DNA of 64,000 bases from Sphingorhabdus sp. 109 (GCF_902506555.1 NZ_LR732707.1:830001-894000), one strand, 5' to 3'. Positions 1 through 9,321 are shown, numbered from the stretch's first letter. Notes: generated by a model not told the origin, from the letters alone. Program-made: numbers and translations.

Positions 1-1
1 T

Positions 2-328
2 GCGTTGGTGGAAGGTCTGTATAATGTGCCGGTCGGGACAAAGTTCGTAATCGATTTTGGTGACGGCCAGTTGGCGGTGGCTACCGTTTGCCGGTCGAGC
101 GGCAATCAGCAGGGTATTGAATTCGAAGCCCGACTAGTCAGCGATGGCAACGGCGGCCTGTGCACTAGCCGCCGCGTGTCACCCTATCTGATCGCCGAGG
201 CCGGACTGGAAGTTCCGAACATGCCTGCCGGATATGTCCCGACGACGAAAATCGACCGGGATTCGCTTTCGGTCCCCGCATTCAGCACCGTTGCCGACTG
301 GACCGCGACCAGGACCAAGCCCAAATAG
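2..328 (+). CDS. PilZ-like domain protein, C-terminal part (cut by window start)
   Basis: The reading frame is open to the left edge, so the true start lies outside; about 108 codons are visible. The visible part resembles the second half of a PilZ-type beta-barrel (alternating hydrophobic strands, GIEFEARLVSD around residue 37-47), a fold that often binds cyclic di-GMP or acts as a protein-interaction module. The diagnostic N-terminal RxxxR arginines are not in view, so c-di-GMP binding cannot be judged. A GGDEF/EAL protein occurs at 51.7-53.4 kb, but no direct link is visible. It could also be an unrelated small beta protein. Confidence 0.6.
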   Translation, partial: ALVEGLYNVPVGTKFVIDFGDGQLAVATVCRSSGNQQGIEFEARLVSDGNGGLCTSRRVSPYLIAEAGLEVPNMPAGYVPTTKIDRDSLSVPAFSTVADWTATRTKPK

Positions 329-373
329 CAGGCGTCTCCGGCGCAATGGTTGAACGGACGCTAGCGGCGGACG

Positions 374-1651
374 CTATTTCTTCCTGTTCAAAAACCCGAA
401 CATATCGCCGCCGATCTTGCGCATCTGGATTTCCTCCGCGCCTTCGGTGATCCGGTAGCGACGGTGGTGACGGTAGATATGTTCAAACGGCTTGTGGCGG
501 GAATAGCCCATGCCGCCATGAACCTGCATCGCCCGGTCGGCAGCATCGCAGACCAGCCGGTTCGCCCGGTAATTGCACATGCTGACCTGGGCGGAGAGAT
601 ATTTGGCGACATCGGTTTTCGGCATCGTGTCCATCTTGGCCGCTGTCGCGTAGATGAGCTGGCGCAACATGGCCGCTTCGGTGTGCAGTTCCACGAGCGG
701 AAACTGGATCCCCTGATTGACCGCCAATGGCTTGCCGAACGGCTTGCGTTCACCGGCATATTTCACCGATTCATCGATGCAATATTGTGCTGCACCCAGA
801 GATGATGCTGCCTGACGAATCCGGTTCTCATGGACGAAATGCTGGGCGCAGGCGAGGCCCGTGTCGAGATCGCCAAGCACCGCATCGGCGGGAATCCAGA
901 CATTGGTGTAGGAGCATTTCGGGTGATCGGTGGGCATGTTGAACGTCCACATATATTCACCGACTTCAAAGCCTTCGGCATCCACCGGCACGATGAAGCA
1001 ACCGATCCCCTTCGCATCGCCATCCTTGCCGCTGTGCCGGGCGAAGGTCATCACATGCGAGGCCTTGTGCAGACCGGTGGTCCACATCTTGTTGCCGTTG
1101 ATCAGCCAGCCGTCCACCCCGTCACGGGTTTCCCGAACGGCGGTCGTATCCATCCATGTCGCGTCCGAACCGTGATGCTCCTCGGTCAGGCCGAAGCACC
1201 AGCCCATTTTCCCGGCCAGCATCTGGGGGATATATTCCTGTTTCTGCTGCTCGGTGCCAAAGTCACGCAGCATGAGTGGCAAGACCAGATTGCCGACGAT
1301 ACTATTCTCGTTCTGCAAATCATTATGCAGACCGAGCCCCTTGTGCGCCAGATGTTCGCGGATCCGCGCCATGCCCAGGTTGGTGCCGTCCTGACCGCCG
1401 AATTCCTTGGGCAATGCATAGCGATAATGGCCGGCTGCATCGGCGATTTGCCGCATTTCGGTGAGCAACTCTTCCCATTCCTCGGTCGGCAAGCCCTGAT
1501 TTTCCCAATCGGTCCGCGCATCCTCGCGCCGGTGATCGAAGAAGCGGATATTGTCGTCGCGCCGCTCCACCGGCTTTATCTCTGATTCAATAAACGCATC
1601 AAGCACACCGAGATAATCTTCAATGTCCTGCGGGATTTCGAAAGCAGTCAT
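374..1651 (-). CDS. Acyl-CoA dehydrogenase family protein (ACAD10/11-like partner)
   Basis: FAD-dependent acyl-CoA dehydrogenase of 425 residues. Visible family signatures: the FAD/substrate segment WCFGLTEEHHGSDATWM, INGNKMWTTG in the middle beta domain, and the C-terminal helical domain with QVHGGMGYSR and ITEGAEEIQ, whose TEG holds the glutamate that serves as catalytic base in many family members. I start it at 1651 because a GGAG sits 6 bases upstream and the ATG overlaps the TGA of the upstream kinase gene (ATGA); an in-frame ATG at 1663 is the alternative. Tight coupling to an APH-type kinase recalls the mammalian ACAD10/ACAD11 fusions and the LvaA/LvaC pair, which act on 4-hydroxyacyl-CoAs. 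The substrate here is inferred, not shown. Confidence 0.93.
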   Translation of the reverse strand: MTAFEIPQDIEDYLGVLDAFIESEIKPVERRDDNIRFFDHRREDARTDWENQGLPTEEWEELLTEMRQIADAAGHYRYALPKEFGGQDGTNLGMARIREHLAHKGLGLHNDLQNENSIVGNLVLPLMLRDFGTEQQKQEYIPQMLAGKMGWCFGLTEEHHGSDATWMDTTAVRETRDGVDGWLINGNKMWTTGLHKASHVMTFARHSGKDGDAKGIGCFIVPVDAEGFEVGEYMWTFNMPTDHPKCSYTNVWIPADAVLGDLDTGLACAQHFVHENRIRQAASSLGAAQYCIDESVKYAGERKPFGKPLAVNQGIQFPLVELHTEAAMLRQLIYATAAKMDTMPKTDVAKYLSAQVSMCNYRANRLVCDAADRAMQVHGGMGYSRHKPFEHIYRHHRRYRITEGAEEIQMRKIGGDMFGFLNRKK

Positions 1652-3051
1652 GATGAGCTCCATTTGCTGAGCGCGACCTTCAGGCCGGCATATTTAGGTT
1701 GGTCGATTGACAGGCGTTCCAGCGCAGACAGCCGAAGATGATTCCAGACGGCTGGTGTCGTAATTCCGATGTCTCCGTTTGAAAGCCCGCTGCAAAGCTG
1801 TCCATGATCATAACCGATAGCGGCCAGACGCGCGCTTGTGGCATCCCGGAAATCCGGGCCCCATTCGGCCTGTCGTCTGGCGATGCCGAGGGCATTGCCG
1901 GCGACACGCGACTGGAACTTGTCATGTCCCTGGAGGCCGGGCTGGACATGTCGGGCGTTCCATTCCCCGAGCGCTGTCAGCAATTCTCCATAGCCGGTTT
2001 CGCCGGTTTCTGCTTTTTCTTCGGGCACCGCCCAGTCGAGCGGGGTGCAGACTTCGGCGGGCAGGATTTCCTCGAACAACAGGGCAAGATCAATTTCGAC
2101 TTCGGACACCCGGCGGCCAATCACGGTCCGTTCCAGAGAACGGTCGCCATGGCTGCGCCAGATCTGTCCCATCACCAGACAGGCGACGCCCCACCACATA
2201 GTGGAATAGATGAGCCAGAAGCGGAAACGGTCCGGGTCCACTGCGGTGCCACTGGCTTCAGCATAGGCTTGTAACAGGGATTCAGCGCTGTCGAAGCCGC
2301 CTGCCACTTTCTCATATTGACCAAAACGCCAGCTCGGCGTGCACAGATAGGCGAGATCCTGCACCGGATCACCGATCCGGGCGAGCTCCCAGTCGAGTAC
2401 TGCAGACACACCCTGATGATCGATCATCAGATTGCCCATGCGGAAATCGCCGTGCACAAGATATTTGTCGCTGGCATCCGGTGCGTTCCGGTTCAGCCAA
2501 TGGAAAGTATATTCGTAAATCGGAATATTGCCGCCGATCTCGTCATATTTATCTTTCTGCAGGCGGATCAGTTCGGCTGGCGAAAAATATTCCAGCGAGT
2601 TCGCGAACGGTTGCACCGGTATCCGGTGAATAGCCGCCAGTTCCTGCGCGCATTGCCGGGTCAACTTGCTCTCGGCTTCGGCAAAGACAGGATTGCCCAA
2701 TATCTTGTGCGGCAGCGTTTCGCCTTCCGCCTTGGTCATGATGAAGCCTTCACCGATATCATCTTCCGGGCTCAGCCGACCGCGCACCTCCGGAGCGGTA
2801 ACACCGGCAGTCCGGGCCAGCTCGATAATATCGGCCTGCATTTCGAGCGGGACACCGCGCAAACCGTCATCATCGGCAGAAAGGCCGGCGGGCAGGCGTC
2901 GCAGGACAAATTCCTCGCCGCTATAGGTGAAGGCCCAGCTTTCCATGCTGGCCCCGCCGGATAATCGTCGCAAATGCTCTAATTTCCCGTCCGTGCCAAA
3001 TGTTTTTGTGCAGTAATTTTCGAGCTTTGTCTGAAATGCCTCATCCGTCAT
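1648..3051 (-). CDS. Phosphotransferase family protein (APH fold) with extra C-terminal domain
   Basis: 467 residues. The N-terminal two thirds is an aminoglycoside-phosphotransferase/choline-kinase fold: the nucleotide-binding start (GGASMESWAF), the catalytic loop HGDFRMGN and the metal-binding DWELARIGDP, about residues 200-230. The last 130 or so residues (from PLDWAVPEE) form a separate helical domain resembling the region Pfam calls DUF6285, often fused to or next to such kinases. Its stop overlaps the start of the acyl-CoA dehydrogenase gene, so the two are very likely made together. By analogy with ACAD10/11 and LvaA it may phosphorylate a hydroxyacyl-CoA; an antibiotic role is unlikely given the context. 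The start has only a weak ribosome site. Confidence 0.9.
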   Translation of the reverse strand: MTDEAFQTKLENYCTKTFGTDGKLEHLRRLSGGASMESWAFTYSGEEFVLRRLPAGLSADDDGLRGVPLEMQADIIELARTAGVTAPEVRGRLSPEDDIGEGFIMTKAEGETLPHKILGNPVFAEAESKLTRQCAQELAAIHRIPVQPFANSLEYFSPAELIRLQKDKYDEIGGNIPIYEYTFHWLNRNAPDASDKYLVHGDFRMGNLMIDHQGVSAVLDWELARIGDPVQDLAYLCTPSWRFGQYEKVAGGFDSAESLLQAYAEASGTAVDPDRFRFWLIYSTMWWGVACLVMGQIWRSHGDRSLERTVIGRRVSEVEIDLALLFEEILPAEVCTPLDWAVPEEKAETGETGYGELLTALGEWNARHVQPGLQGHDKFQSRVAGNALGIARRQAEWGPDFRDATSARLAAIGYDHGQLCSGLSNGDIGITTPAVWNHLRLSALERLSIDQPKYAGLKVALSKWSSS

Positions 3052-3173
3052 AGGGATGGCTTAATCGGTCAATTAAATTTCTGCAAATGATTTTAGCCGA
3101 TGCGTGCGGCGCTTGCATGACCGGCCATTCGTGCCTAATTCCCCCAATCATATTTGAAAATCTGGGGGTCATC

Positions 3174-4109
3174 ATGCGTGCATTCATTTTTCCGGGACAG
3201 GGCAGCCAGGCCGTCGGCATGGGCAAGGCGCTTGCCGAGGCGAGCAGCACCGCTCGCGAAGTGTTTGAGGAAGTCGATCATGCACTCGAGCAAAATCTGT
3301 TCAAGCTGATGTGCGACGGACCGATCGACGAACTGACCCTGACGGAAAATGCGCAACCGGCGATCATGGCCAATGCGGTCGCCACCTTGCGAGTGGCAGA
3401 GAAAGAGGGCGGAAAATCAATTGGAGAGATCTGCTCATATGTGGCGGGCCACAGCCTTGGCGAATATAGCGCGCTCTGTGCTGCCGGGGCGCTGGACCTG
3501 ACGACGACCGCGGAATTGCTGAAGTTGCGCGGCCAGTCGATGCAGAAAGCCGTGCCGGTGGGCGAGGGCGGTATGGCAGCCTTGCTCGGCGCCGATATCA
3601 AGAAGGCGTCGGCGCTGGCCAATGCCTCTTCCCAGGGTGAAATCTGCACCGTTGCCAACGACAATGACCCCACGCAGGTTGTGATTTCCGGCCATATCGG
3701 GGCTATCGAGCGGGCCATTGCTGCGGCCAAGGAGCATGGCATCAAACGCGGTATGCTGCTGCCTGTTTCCGCGCCTTTCCACTGTTCACTGATGGCGCCT
3801 GCCGCCGAGGCAATGGAAGAGGCGCTGGCAGAAGCCAGCATTTTTCCGCCGGTCGTGCCGGTATTTGCCAATGTTACGGCGGCTGCGGTGTCGGATGCGG
3901 ATGAAATACGGGAGTTGCTGGTCCAGCAGGTGACAGGCGCGGTTCGCTGGCGGGAATCGGTCGACAATATGGCGGAAGCCGGAGTCGAGCAATTTGTCGA
4001 ATTTGGTGGCAAGGTGCTGACCGGCATGGTCGGACGCATTGCGCCGGATGCCGAAAAGGTAAGCCTGGTCTCCATGGATGACATCGAGGCACTTCTGAAA
4101 AGTCTCTAG
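3174..4109 (+). CDS. fabD: Malonyl-CoA:ACP transacylase
   Basis: 311 residues, normal family length. It loads malonyl groups from CoA onto acyl carrier protein for fatty-acid elongation in the cytoplasm. Seen: the N-terminal FPGQGSQ oxyanion motif, the nucleophile elbow GHSLGEYSAL near residue 90, and FHCSLM with the catalytic histidine near residue 200. I choose ATG 3174 because GGGGG lies 6-10 bases upstream and the protein then begins MRAFIFPGQG as in relatives; an upstream in-frame start at 3087 lacks support. It heads the fabD-fabG-(orf)-acpP-fabF-mltG run and diverges from the kinase gene at 3051, so the 122-base gap should hold promoters for both. Confidence 0.97.
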   Translation: MRAFIFPGQGSQAVGMGKALAEASSTAREVFEEVDHALEQNLFKLMCDGPIDELTLTENAQPAIMANAVATLRVAEKEGGKSIGEICSYVAGHSLGEYSALCAAGALDLTTTAELLKLRGQSMQKAVPVGEGGMAALLGADIKKASALANASSQGEICTVANDNDPTQVVISGHIGAIERAIAAAKEHGIKRGMLLPVSAPFHCSLMAPAAEAMEEALAEASIFPPVVPVFANVTAAAVSDADEIRELLVQQVTGAVRWRESVDNMAEAGVEQFVEFGGKVLTGMVGRIAPDAEKVSLVSMDDIEALLKSL

Positions 4110-4152
4110 CCGCGATCAATGACCCGAATTTGTATTTTTGAAGGAATTAGCA

Positions 4153-4896
4153 ATGTTTGACTTAAGCGGAAAGACCGCCCTGGTAACCGGTGCCTCCGGT
4201 GGAATCGGATCGGCGATTGCCAGATCGCTCGCCGAACGGGGCGCTACCGTTGCGCTTTCGGGCACCCGCAAGCTCGTGCTGATGGAAATGATCCCGGAAT
4301 TGCCGGGGGAAGGCCATATTGTCATGCCGTGCGATCTTTCCAAGCCGGATGAAGTCGACGCGCTGATACCCGACACGGTGGCAAAGCTCGGCAAGCTCGA
4401 CATATTGGTCAACAATGCCGGCATCACCCGCGACGGGCTGGTGATGCGCATGTCGGACGAGGATTTCGCCGATGTGATCCGGGTCAATCTGGAATCGGCT
4501 TTCCGCCTGATCCGCGCTGCAGCGCGGCCGATGATGAAGGCGCGTGGCGGCCGGATCATTTCGATCAGTTCGGTGGTCGGCGCGACCGGCAATCCCGGCC
4601 AGGCCAATTATGTCGCCTCGAAAGCCGGTCTGGTCGGCATGTCCAAGGCGCTAGCGCAGGAATTGGCTTCGCGCGGGATCACCGTCAATTGCGTGGCACC
4701 GGGGTTCATTGCGTCGCCAATGACCGATGAACTGACCGATGCCCAGAAAGACGAGATCAACCGCAAGATTCCGGCCGGAAAAATGGGCAGCGGCGAGGAT
4801 ATTGGTGCTGCTGTTGTCTATCTCGCCAGCGACGAAGCCGCCTATGTTACCGGCCAGACGCTGCACGTGAACGGCGGCATGGCGATGATCAGCTAG
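4153..4896 (+). CDS. fabG: 3-oxoacyl-ACP reductase
   Basis: 247-residue classical short-chain dehydrogenase that reduces 3-oxoacyl-ACP with NADPH. Seen: the Rossmann motif TGASGGIG near residue 12, NNAG near residue 85, and the catalytic Ser with YxxxK (YVASK) near residue 150. The ATG at 4153 follows AAGGAA by 6 bases; the TTG at 4138 is not needed. It lies 43 bases after fabD and within the fatty-acid cluster, which separates it from the many other SDR proteins. Confidence 0.97.
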   Translation: MFDLSGKTALVTGASGGIGSAIARSLAERGATVALSGTRKLVLMEMIPELPGEGHIVMPCDLSKPDEVDALIPDTVAKLGKLDILVNNAGITRDGLVMRMSDEDFADVIRVNLESAFRLIRAAARPMMKARGGRIISISSVVGATGNPGQANYVASKAGLVGMSKALAQELASRGITVNCVAPGFIASPMTDELTDAQKDEINRKIPAGKMGSGEDIGAAVVYLASDEAAYVTGQTLHVNGGMAMIS

Positions 4897-4908
4897 AGAT
4901 TCATTCCG

Positions 4909-5445
4909 ATGCTCTCCGGACTGCTGCTTCTGTCCATTGCTGTCATGCCACAGGAAGGCCGACCGACAGATGGTCTGTTGCGGATTGAAAATCTCGACTG
5001 TGTCAGCAGCAATATCCCGGCGGACAAGGCACAGATCTATTATGACATGACCCGGGACGGGCGCGAGCGGGACGCGTTTCTGGCCGCGGGCGAGGCGACT
5101 CGCCCTTGCCAGCAGGCGCATCAATGGACGGATCTGGAAACGCGCAATGCGTTCCGCGTTGCGCTGATGGACGGTTGGTTGTTACACGAGAATCTGATCG
5201 AGAAAATCCGGAATCTGGGTGACTTCATGCCGTTTCTCGACAAATTTTATACTGACAATGCCGCGCCGGACGGCCGCCACCTGCTGGAGGCAGCCTATCG
5301 TTCCGGAAAGGTCGACAGGGAGTTGACCGAAGCGGGATATCCCGAAGACCCTGAATTGCGCAGACTGGCACATGATTATTGGGAGTGGCGCGGGACTTTG
5401 CGAATGATCGAGGATGATTTTCGCAACGGCATTCTCGGGCGATAG
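4909..5445 (+). CDS. Hypothetical exported protein inside the fab cluster
   Basis: 178 residues, not recognised. The first 14 or so residues are hydrophobic (MLSGLLLLSIAVMP), a short signal peptide or anchor, so the protein is probably periplasmic or membrane-tethered. The rest is acidic, soluble and helical, rich in Asp, Glu and Arg, with two cysteines (NLDCVS and TRPCQQ) that could pair if exported. It begins 12 bases after fabG and runs in the same direction as acpP, so it is probably transcribed with fabG. No enzymatic motif is visible. Codon use looks like its neighbours. Confidence 0.75.
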   Translation: MLSGLLLLSIAVMPQEGRPTDGLLRIENLDCVSSNIPADKAQIYYDMTRDGRERDAFLAAGEATRPCQQAHQWTDLETRNAFRVALMDGWLLHENLIEKIRNLGDFMPFLDKFYTDNAAPDGRHLLEAAYRSGKVDRELTEAGYPEDPELRRLAHDYWEWRGTLRMIEDDFRNGILGR

Positions 5446-5543
5446 CGTATCTGGCCGAACAAAGCTGTTCGTGCCCTCTTGCAAGGTGCGCGCCACCGCA
5501 CTAGGACGAAATGGAAATTCAATCCTAACAAAAAGGACCTCTC

Positions 5544-5780
5544 ATGAGTGAGACTGCAGACCGCGTAAAAAAGATTGTTGTTGAGCATCTGGGCGTTGAA
5601 GCCGACAAAGTGACCGAAGAAGCTGCGTTCATCGATGATCTGGGCGCTGACAGCCTCGACATTGTTGAGCTGGTCATGGCATTTGAAGAAGAATTCAGCG
5701 TTGAAATTCCTGATGATGCGGCTGAAAAAATCGGCACCGTCAAAGACGCCATTGATTTTATCGACAAAAACAAGGGCTAA
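5544..5780 (+). CDS. acpP: Acyl carrier protein
   Basis: 78 residues, highly acidic, four-helix carrier protein of fatty-acid synthesis. The phosphopantetheine attachment serine lies in [13 protein letters not shown] at about residue 37. Preceded by AAAAAGGA about 8 bases before the ATG. A 98-base gap separates it from the upstream orf and an intrinsic terminator lies between it and fabF, consistent with separate, strong expression of this abundant protein. Confidence 0.98.
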   Translation: MSETADRVKKIVVEHLGVEADKVTEEAAFIDDLGADSLDIVELVMAFEEEFSVEIPDDAAEKIGTVKDAIDFIDKNKG

Positions 5781-5848
5781 TTGATTTTGGGGTGTTGCCA
5801 GCAATACGGGCGCGCCTCAGGGCCAATGATCGCTGAAATATCGCAAAG

Positions 5849-5895
5849 CGGCTCACCGGCCCGGGACGAACATCCCGATTCGGTGGCCGTTTTTT
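5849..5895 (+). terminator. Intrinsic terminator between acpP and fabF
   Basis: A stem pairs CGGC-CACCG (one bulged T) with CGGTGGCCG, with a further inner CGGGA/TCCCG pairing, followed at once by six T (5890-5895). It should end or reduce acpP transcripts before fabF, allowing far more ACP than synthase. Confidence 0.75.
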
Positions 5896-5951
5896 GATTG
5901 TGAGCAGGATATTGATTTTGGGCAAAGGAAGCCCGCAAGGAGAGGCATGAT

Positions 5952-7208
5952 ATGCGCCGTGTAGTTGTAACCGGAATGGGCCTGGTAACGCCGCTGGGTG
6001 GCGATGTAGAAACGACCTGGAGCAATATATTGGCTTCCAAGTCGGGCGCCGGGAAGATTACCCGCTTTGATGCATCCGATCAGAAATGCCATATCGCCTG
6101 CGAGGTAAAGCCTGCGGATCATGAATATGGATTTGATCCCAATTTGCGCGTCGACCACAAGGTCCAGCGCCAGGTTGATCCCTTCATCGTCTATGGCATC
6201 GATGCCGCCGGGCAGGCGCTCGAGGATGCCGGACTTACGGAGATGTCCGATGAAGCCAAATTGCGCGCCGGCTGTTCGATTGGCTCCGGTATCGGCGGAC
6301 TGCCGGGCATTGAGAAAGAATCGCTGGTTCTGGCCGAGCGCGGTCCGGGCCGGGTCAGCCCGCATTTCGTCCATGGACGGCTGATCAATCTGATTTCCGG
6401 TCAGGTGTCGATCAAATATGGCCTGATGGGTCCCAATCACGCCGTGGTTACAGCCTGCTCGACCGGTGCCCACAGCATCGGCGACGCGGCGCGGATGATC
6501 GCGCTGGACGATGCCGATGTCATGCTGGCCGGTGGCGCCGAAGCGACCATTTGTCCGATCGGCATTGCCGGCTTCGCGCAGGCCAAGGCGCTTTCAACCA
6601 AGCGTAACGATGACCCGACGGCTGCGTCCCGTCCCTATGACAAGGACCGCGACGGTTTCGTGATGGGTGAGGGCGCCGGTGTTGTCGTTCTGGAAGAATA
6701 TGAACATGCCAAGGCTCGCGGCGCGAATATCTATTGCGAAGTGGTGGGCTATGGCATGTCCGGTGACGCCTATCATGTGACGGCACCGCATCCGGACGGA
6801 ACCGGTGCCTATCGCTCGATGGAAATGGCGCTCAAGCGCTCGGGTCTGACGACCGCCGACATTGACTATGTCAATGCCCACGGTACCTCGACGATGGCGG
6901 ACACGATCGAACTGGCGGCGGTAAAGCGTCTGTTCGGCGATGATCTCAAAACCATGTCGATGAGCTCGACGAAATCGGCAATCGGCCATCTTCTGGGCGG
7001 TGCCGGCGCTGTCGAAGGCATTTTCAGCATTCTCGCCCTGCGTGACCAGATCGTGCCGCCGACGCTCAATCTCGACGACCCGGACGAAGGGTGCGAAGGC
7101 GTGGACCTGGTGCCGCATGTTGCGAAAAAGCGGGAAGTGAAAGCCGTGCTGAGCAACAGTTTCGGCTTTGGCGGAACCAACGCCAGCATCATTATGAAAG
7201 CGGTCTAA
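5952..7208 (+). CDS. fabF: 3-oxoacyl-ACP synthase II
   Basis: 418 residues, a thiolase-fold condensing enzyme that extends acyl-ACP with malonyl-ACP. Seen: the active cysteine in VVTACSTGAHSIG near residue 165, the first catalytic histidine in VNAHGTSTMADTIE near residue 305, and the lysine and second histidine in KSAIGHLLGGAGAVE near residue 340. These form the Cys-His-His triad of the KAS I/II class. The ATG at 5952 follows an AGGAGAGG. mltG begins 4 bases after its stop, so the two are probably co-transcribed. Confidence 0.97.
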   Translation: MRRVVVTGMGLVTPLGGDVETTWSNILASKSGAGKITRFDASDQKCHIACEVKPADHEYGFDPNLRVDHKVQRQVDPFIVYGIDAAGQALEDAGLTEMSDEAKLRAGCSIGSGIGGLPGIEKESLVLAERGPGRVSPHFVHGRLINLISGQVSIKYGLMGPNHAVVTACSTGAHSIGDAARMIALDDADVMLAGGAEATICPIGIAGFAQAKALSTKRNDDPTAASRPYDKDRDGFVMGEGAGVVVLEEYEHAKARGANIYCEVVGYGMSGDAYHVTAPHPDGTGAYRSMEMALKRSGLTTADIDYVNAHGTSTMADTIELAAVKRLFGDDLKTMSMSSTKSAIGHLLGGAGAVEGIFSILALRDQIVPPTLNLDDPDEGCEGVDLVPHVAKKREVKAVLSNSFGFGGTNASIIMKAV

Positions 7209-7212
7209 AATC

Positions 7213-8184
7213 ATGCGCCGTCTCGGTTGCCTGATCTTGGTGGCAGCGGCGGTCATTGCAGTCCTGCTGGGCGGCAGCTTTCTTTATGGCTGGAACGCCA
7301 GCGGGCCTCTGGAAGCACAGCGCACGGTCCTGATCAAATCGGGCTCGAGTCTCGCGATGGCAGCGCAGGATCTGGAATCGGAAGGGGTTATAGAATCCGC
7401 TGACGATTTCCTGACGCGGGCCAAGATCTTGGGCGGTTCCGAACCGATCAAGGCCGGCGAATTCGAAATTCCTGCCGGCGCGAGCAACGCGCAGATTCTG
7501 TCCATTTTGCAAGGAGGCAAGGCGGTGCAGCGCCTGATCACTGTGCCGGAGGGCACGCCGTCGATCATCGTACACGAAACCCTGATGGCCGAAAAGTTGC
7601 TCAAGGGCGATATTCCGGTACCGGCTGAAGGATCGATCCTGCCGGACAGCTACAGTTTCGAGCGTGGCGAGCAGCGCGCCGCCGTCGTGGCGCGGATGCA
7701 GAAGGCGATGACGGATACTATCGCCGAGCTGTGGCCGGAGCGCTCCAAGGCCAGCGTCGCCAAAACGCCGCATGAAGCGATCACCCTTGCCGCGATCGTC
7801 GAGAAAGAGACGGCGCTGGCAAAAGAGCGCCGGACGGTTGCGGGTGTCTACAGCAACCGGATCCGCAAGAATATGATGCTGCAGGCCGACCCGACGATCA
7901 TTTATCCGATCACCAGAGGCAAGCCGCTGGGCCGACGCATCCGCCAATCGGAAATCGCCCAGGTCAACGATTATAATACCTATGCGATGATTGGCCTGCC
8001 CAAGGGGCCGATTGCCAATCCGGGGCGCCTGTCCATCGAAGCGGTGCTGAACCCGGCGAAGACCGATGCGCTCTATTTTGTCGCCGACGGCCGTGGCGGC
8101 CATGTCTTCGCCGAGACGCTGGAAGAGCATAATCGCAATGTCGAGAAATGGTTCGCTATTCGCCGCGCACGCGGCGAAATGTGA
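7213..8184 (+). CDS. mltG: Endolytic peptidoglycan transglycosylase MltG (YceG-like)
   Basis: 323 residues. One N-terminal membrane helix (residues 5-27) anchors a periplasmic LysM-like subdomain and the YceG catalytic domain. The catalytic glutamate should be the one in AIVEKETA near residue 195; ADPTIIYPITRG, NTYAMIGLPKGPIANPG and the C-terminal FVADGRGGHVF are characteristic. The enzyme cleaves nascent glycan strands and sets their length. The fabF-mltG pairing is common in Proteobacteria. Confidence 0.96.
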   Translation: MRRLGCLILVAAAVIAVLLGGSFLYGWNASGPLEAQRTVLIKSGSSLAMAAQDLESEGVIESADDFLTRAKILGGSEPIKAGEFEIPAGASNAQILSILQGGKAVQRLITVPEGTPSIIVHETLMAEKLLKGDIPVPAEGSILPDSYSFERGEQRAAVVARMQKAMTDTIAELWPERSKASVAKTPHEAITLAAIVEKETALAKERRTVAGVYSNRIRKNMMLQADPTIIYPITRGKPLGRRIRQSEIAQVNDYNTYAMIGLPKGPIANPGRLSIEAVLNPAKTDALYFVADGRGGHVFAETLEEHNRNVEKWFAIRRARGEM

Positions 8185-8229
8185 TGTCATGGTGCCTCGC
8201 GGTCAGACCGGGGGGAGAAAGAGCAGCTG

Positions 8230-9243
8230 ATGTCGGCAAGACTGGTTGAGATAATCGTTCCGGACGCCGGCGTGCCGCAGGCGAACGCTCTCATCGCGGA
8301 GCATTGCAGTCGTTTCTGGCAGGAGCCAGTACCCGACGGTCTCGAGAAATTTTCCTGCGTCGTGCCCAGCCGCTCGATCGAGTTGCTCATCGCCACACTG
8401 GATGAGAATTTCAGGGGTACCGAGGGATTTTCCGTTCTCGTCCTGCAGGTCGAGGCGGTGCTGCCGGAAATTCCGGAGCTGCAGGACATTGCGCCGCCGA
8501 CTGCCGGTGCCCGGAAGCCGCCGACGAAATTGGAAGCTTTCTTTACCCGGGACCGGATCAGCACCAACGAATTATATGATGATATCGAAGCCAGTCTGGA
8601 ACTGCGGCCCAATTATCTGCTGACCGTCATCCTGTCCGCGCTGATCGCGGCGCTGGGCATGCGCAGCGGGCAGACCGCAGTGGTGATCGGCGCGATGATC
8701 ATCGCGCCGCTGCTCGGTCCGACCATGGCGATGGCCATGGCGGCGACGCTGGGCGACAGGGCGCTTGGTCGGCGGGCGCTGATCACGCTGGTCACGGGGA
8801 TCGCCGCCGCGTTGCTGTTCACTTTTCTGCTCGGCATGTTCATCGATGTCGATCCGCTGGTCCCCGAGCTTAGAAACCGGACGATCGTCCAGCCCGCGGA
8901 TATTGCCTTGGCTCTGGCCTGCGGTGCCGCCGGCGTTCTCGCGTTCAGCCAGGGCGCTTCGCTCTCGCTCGTCGGTGTGATGATCGCGGTCGCGCTGGTG
9001 CCGCCGATTGCCGCAGCGGGACTGTTTTTCGGCAGCGGAGAAGAGTCCCTTGGGGTGAGCGCGCTATTTCTGCTGGCCACCAATCTCGTGTGCATCAACG
9101 TCGCGGGGATCGCCACTTTTCTGGTGCAGGGACTGCCGCCGAGAAGCTGGCGCCTGACCAGCGGCATCTTCGTGATCTGGCTGCTTGTCCTGGTGCTGTT
9201 CGTCGGGCTAGTCGGCGGACGCATCGCCCTGGGAGCCGGCTAA
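8230..9243 (+). CDS. DUF389 family membrane protein
   Basis: 337 residues. An N-terminal soluble alpha/beta part of about 110 residues (MSARLVEIIVPDAG...) is followed by about six membrane helices carrying the signature GAMIIAPLLGPTMAMAMA near residue 160. This is the DUF389 / TIGR00341 family, whose role is not established. The ribosome site GGGGGGAGAAAG lies about 11 bases before the ATG. It stands alone, convergent with the nitronate monooxygenase gene. Confidence 0.88.
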   Translation: MSARLVEIIVPDAGVPQANALIAEHCSRFWQEPVPDGLEKFSCVVPSRSIELLIATLDENFRGTEGFSVLVLQVEAVLPEIPELQDIAPPTAGARKPPTKLEAFFTRDRISTNELYDDIEASLELRPNYLLTVILSALIAALGMRSGQTAVVIGAMIIAPLLGPTMAMAMAATLGDRALGRRALITLVTGIAAALLFTFLLGMFIDVDPLVPELRNRTIVQPADIALALACGAAGVLAFSQGASLSLVGVMIAVALVPPIAAAGLFFGSGEESLGVSALFLLATNLVCINVAGIATFLVQGLPPRSWRLTSGIFVIWLLVLVLFVGLVGGRIALGAG

Positions 9244-9321
9244 GGTCCCGGTTTCCAACAAAATATCACAGCTTTCCAGCCTGGGCTGACCGGTTTTCAG
9301 CCAGCCCCGGGCTTTGCGGCC

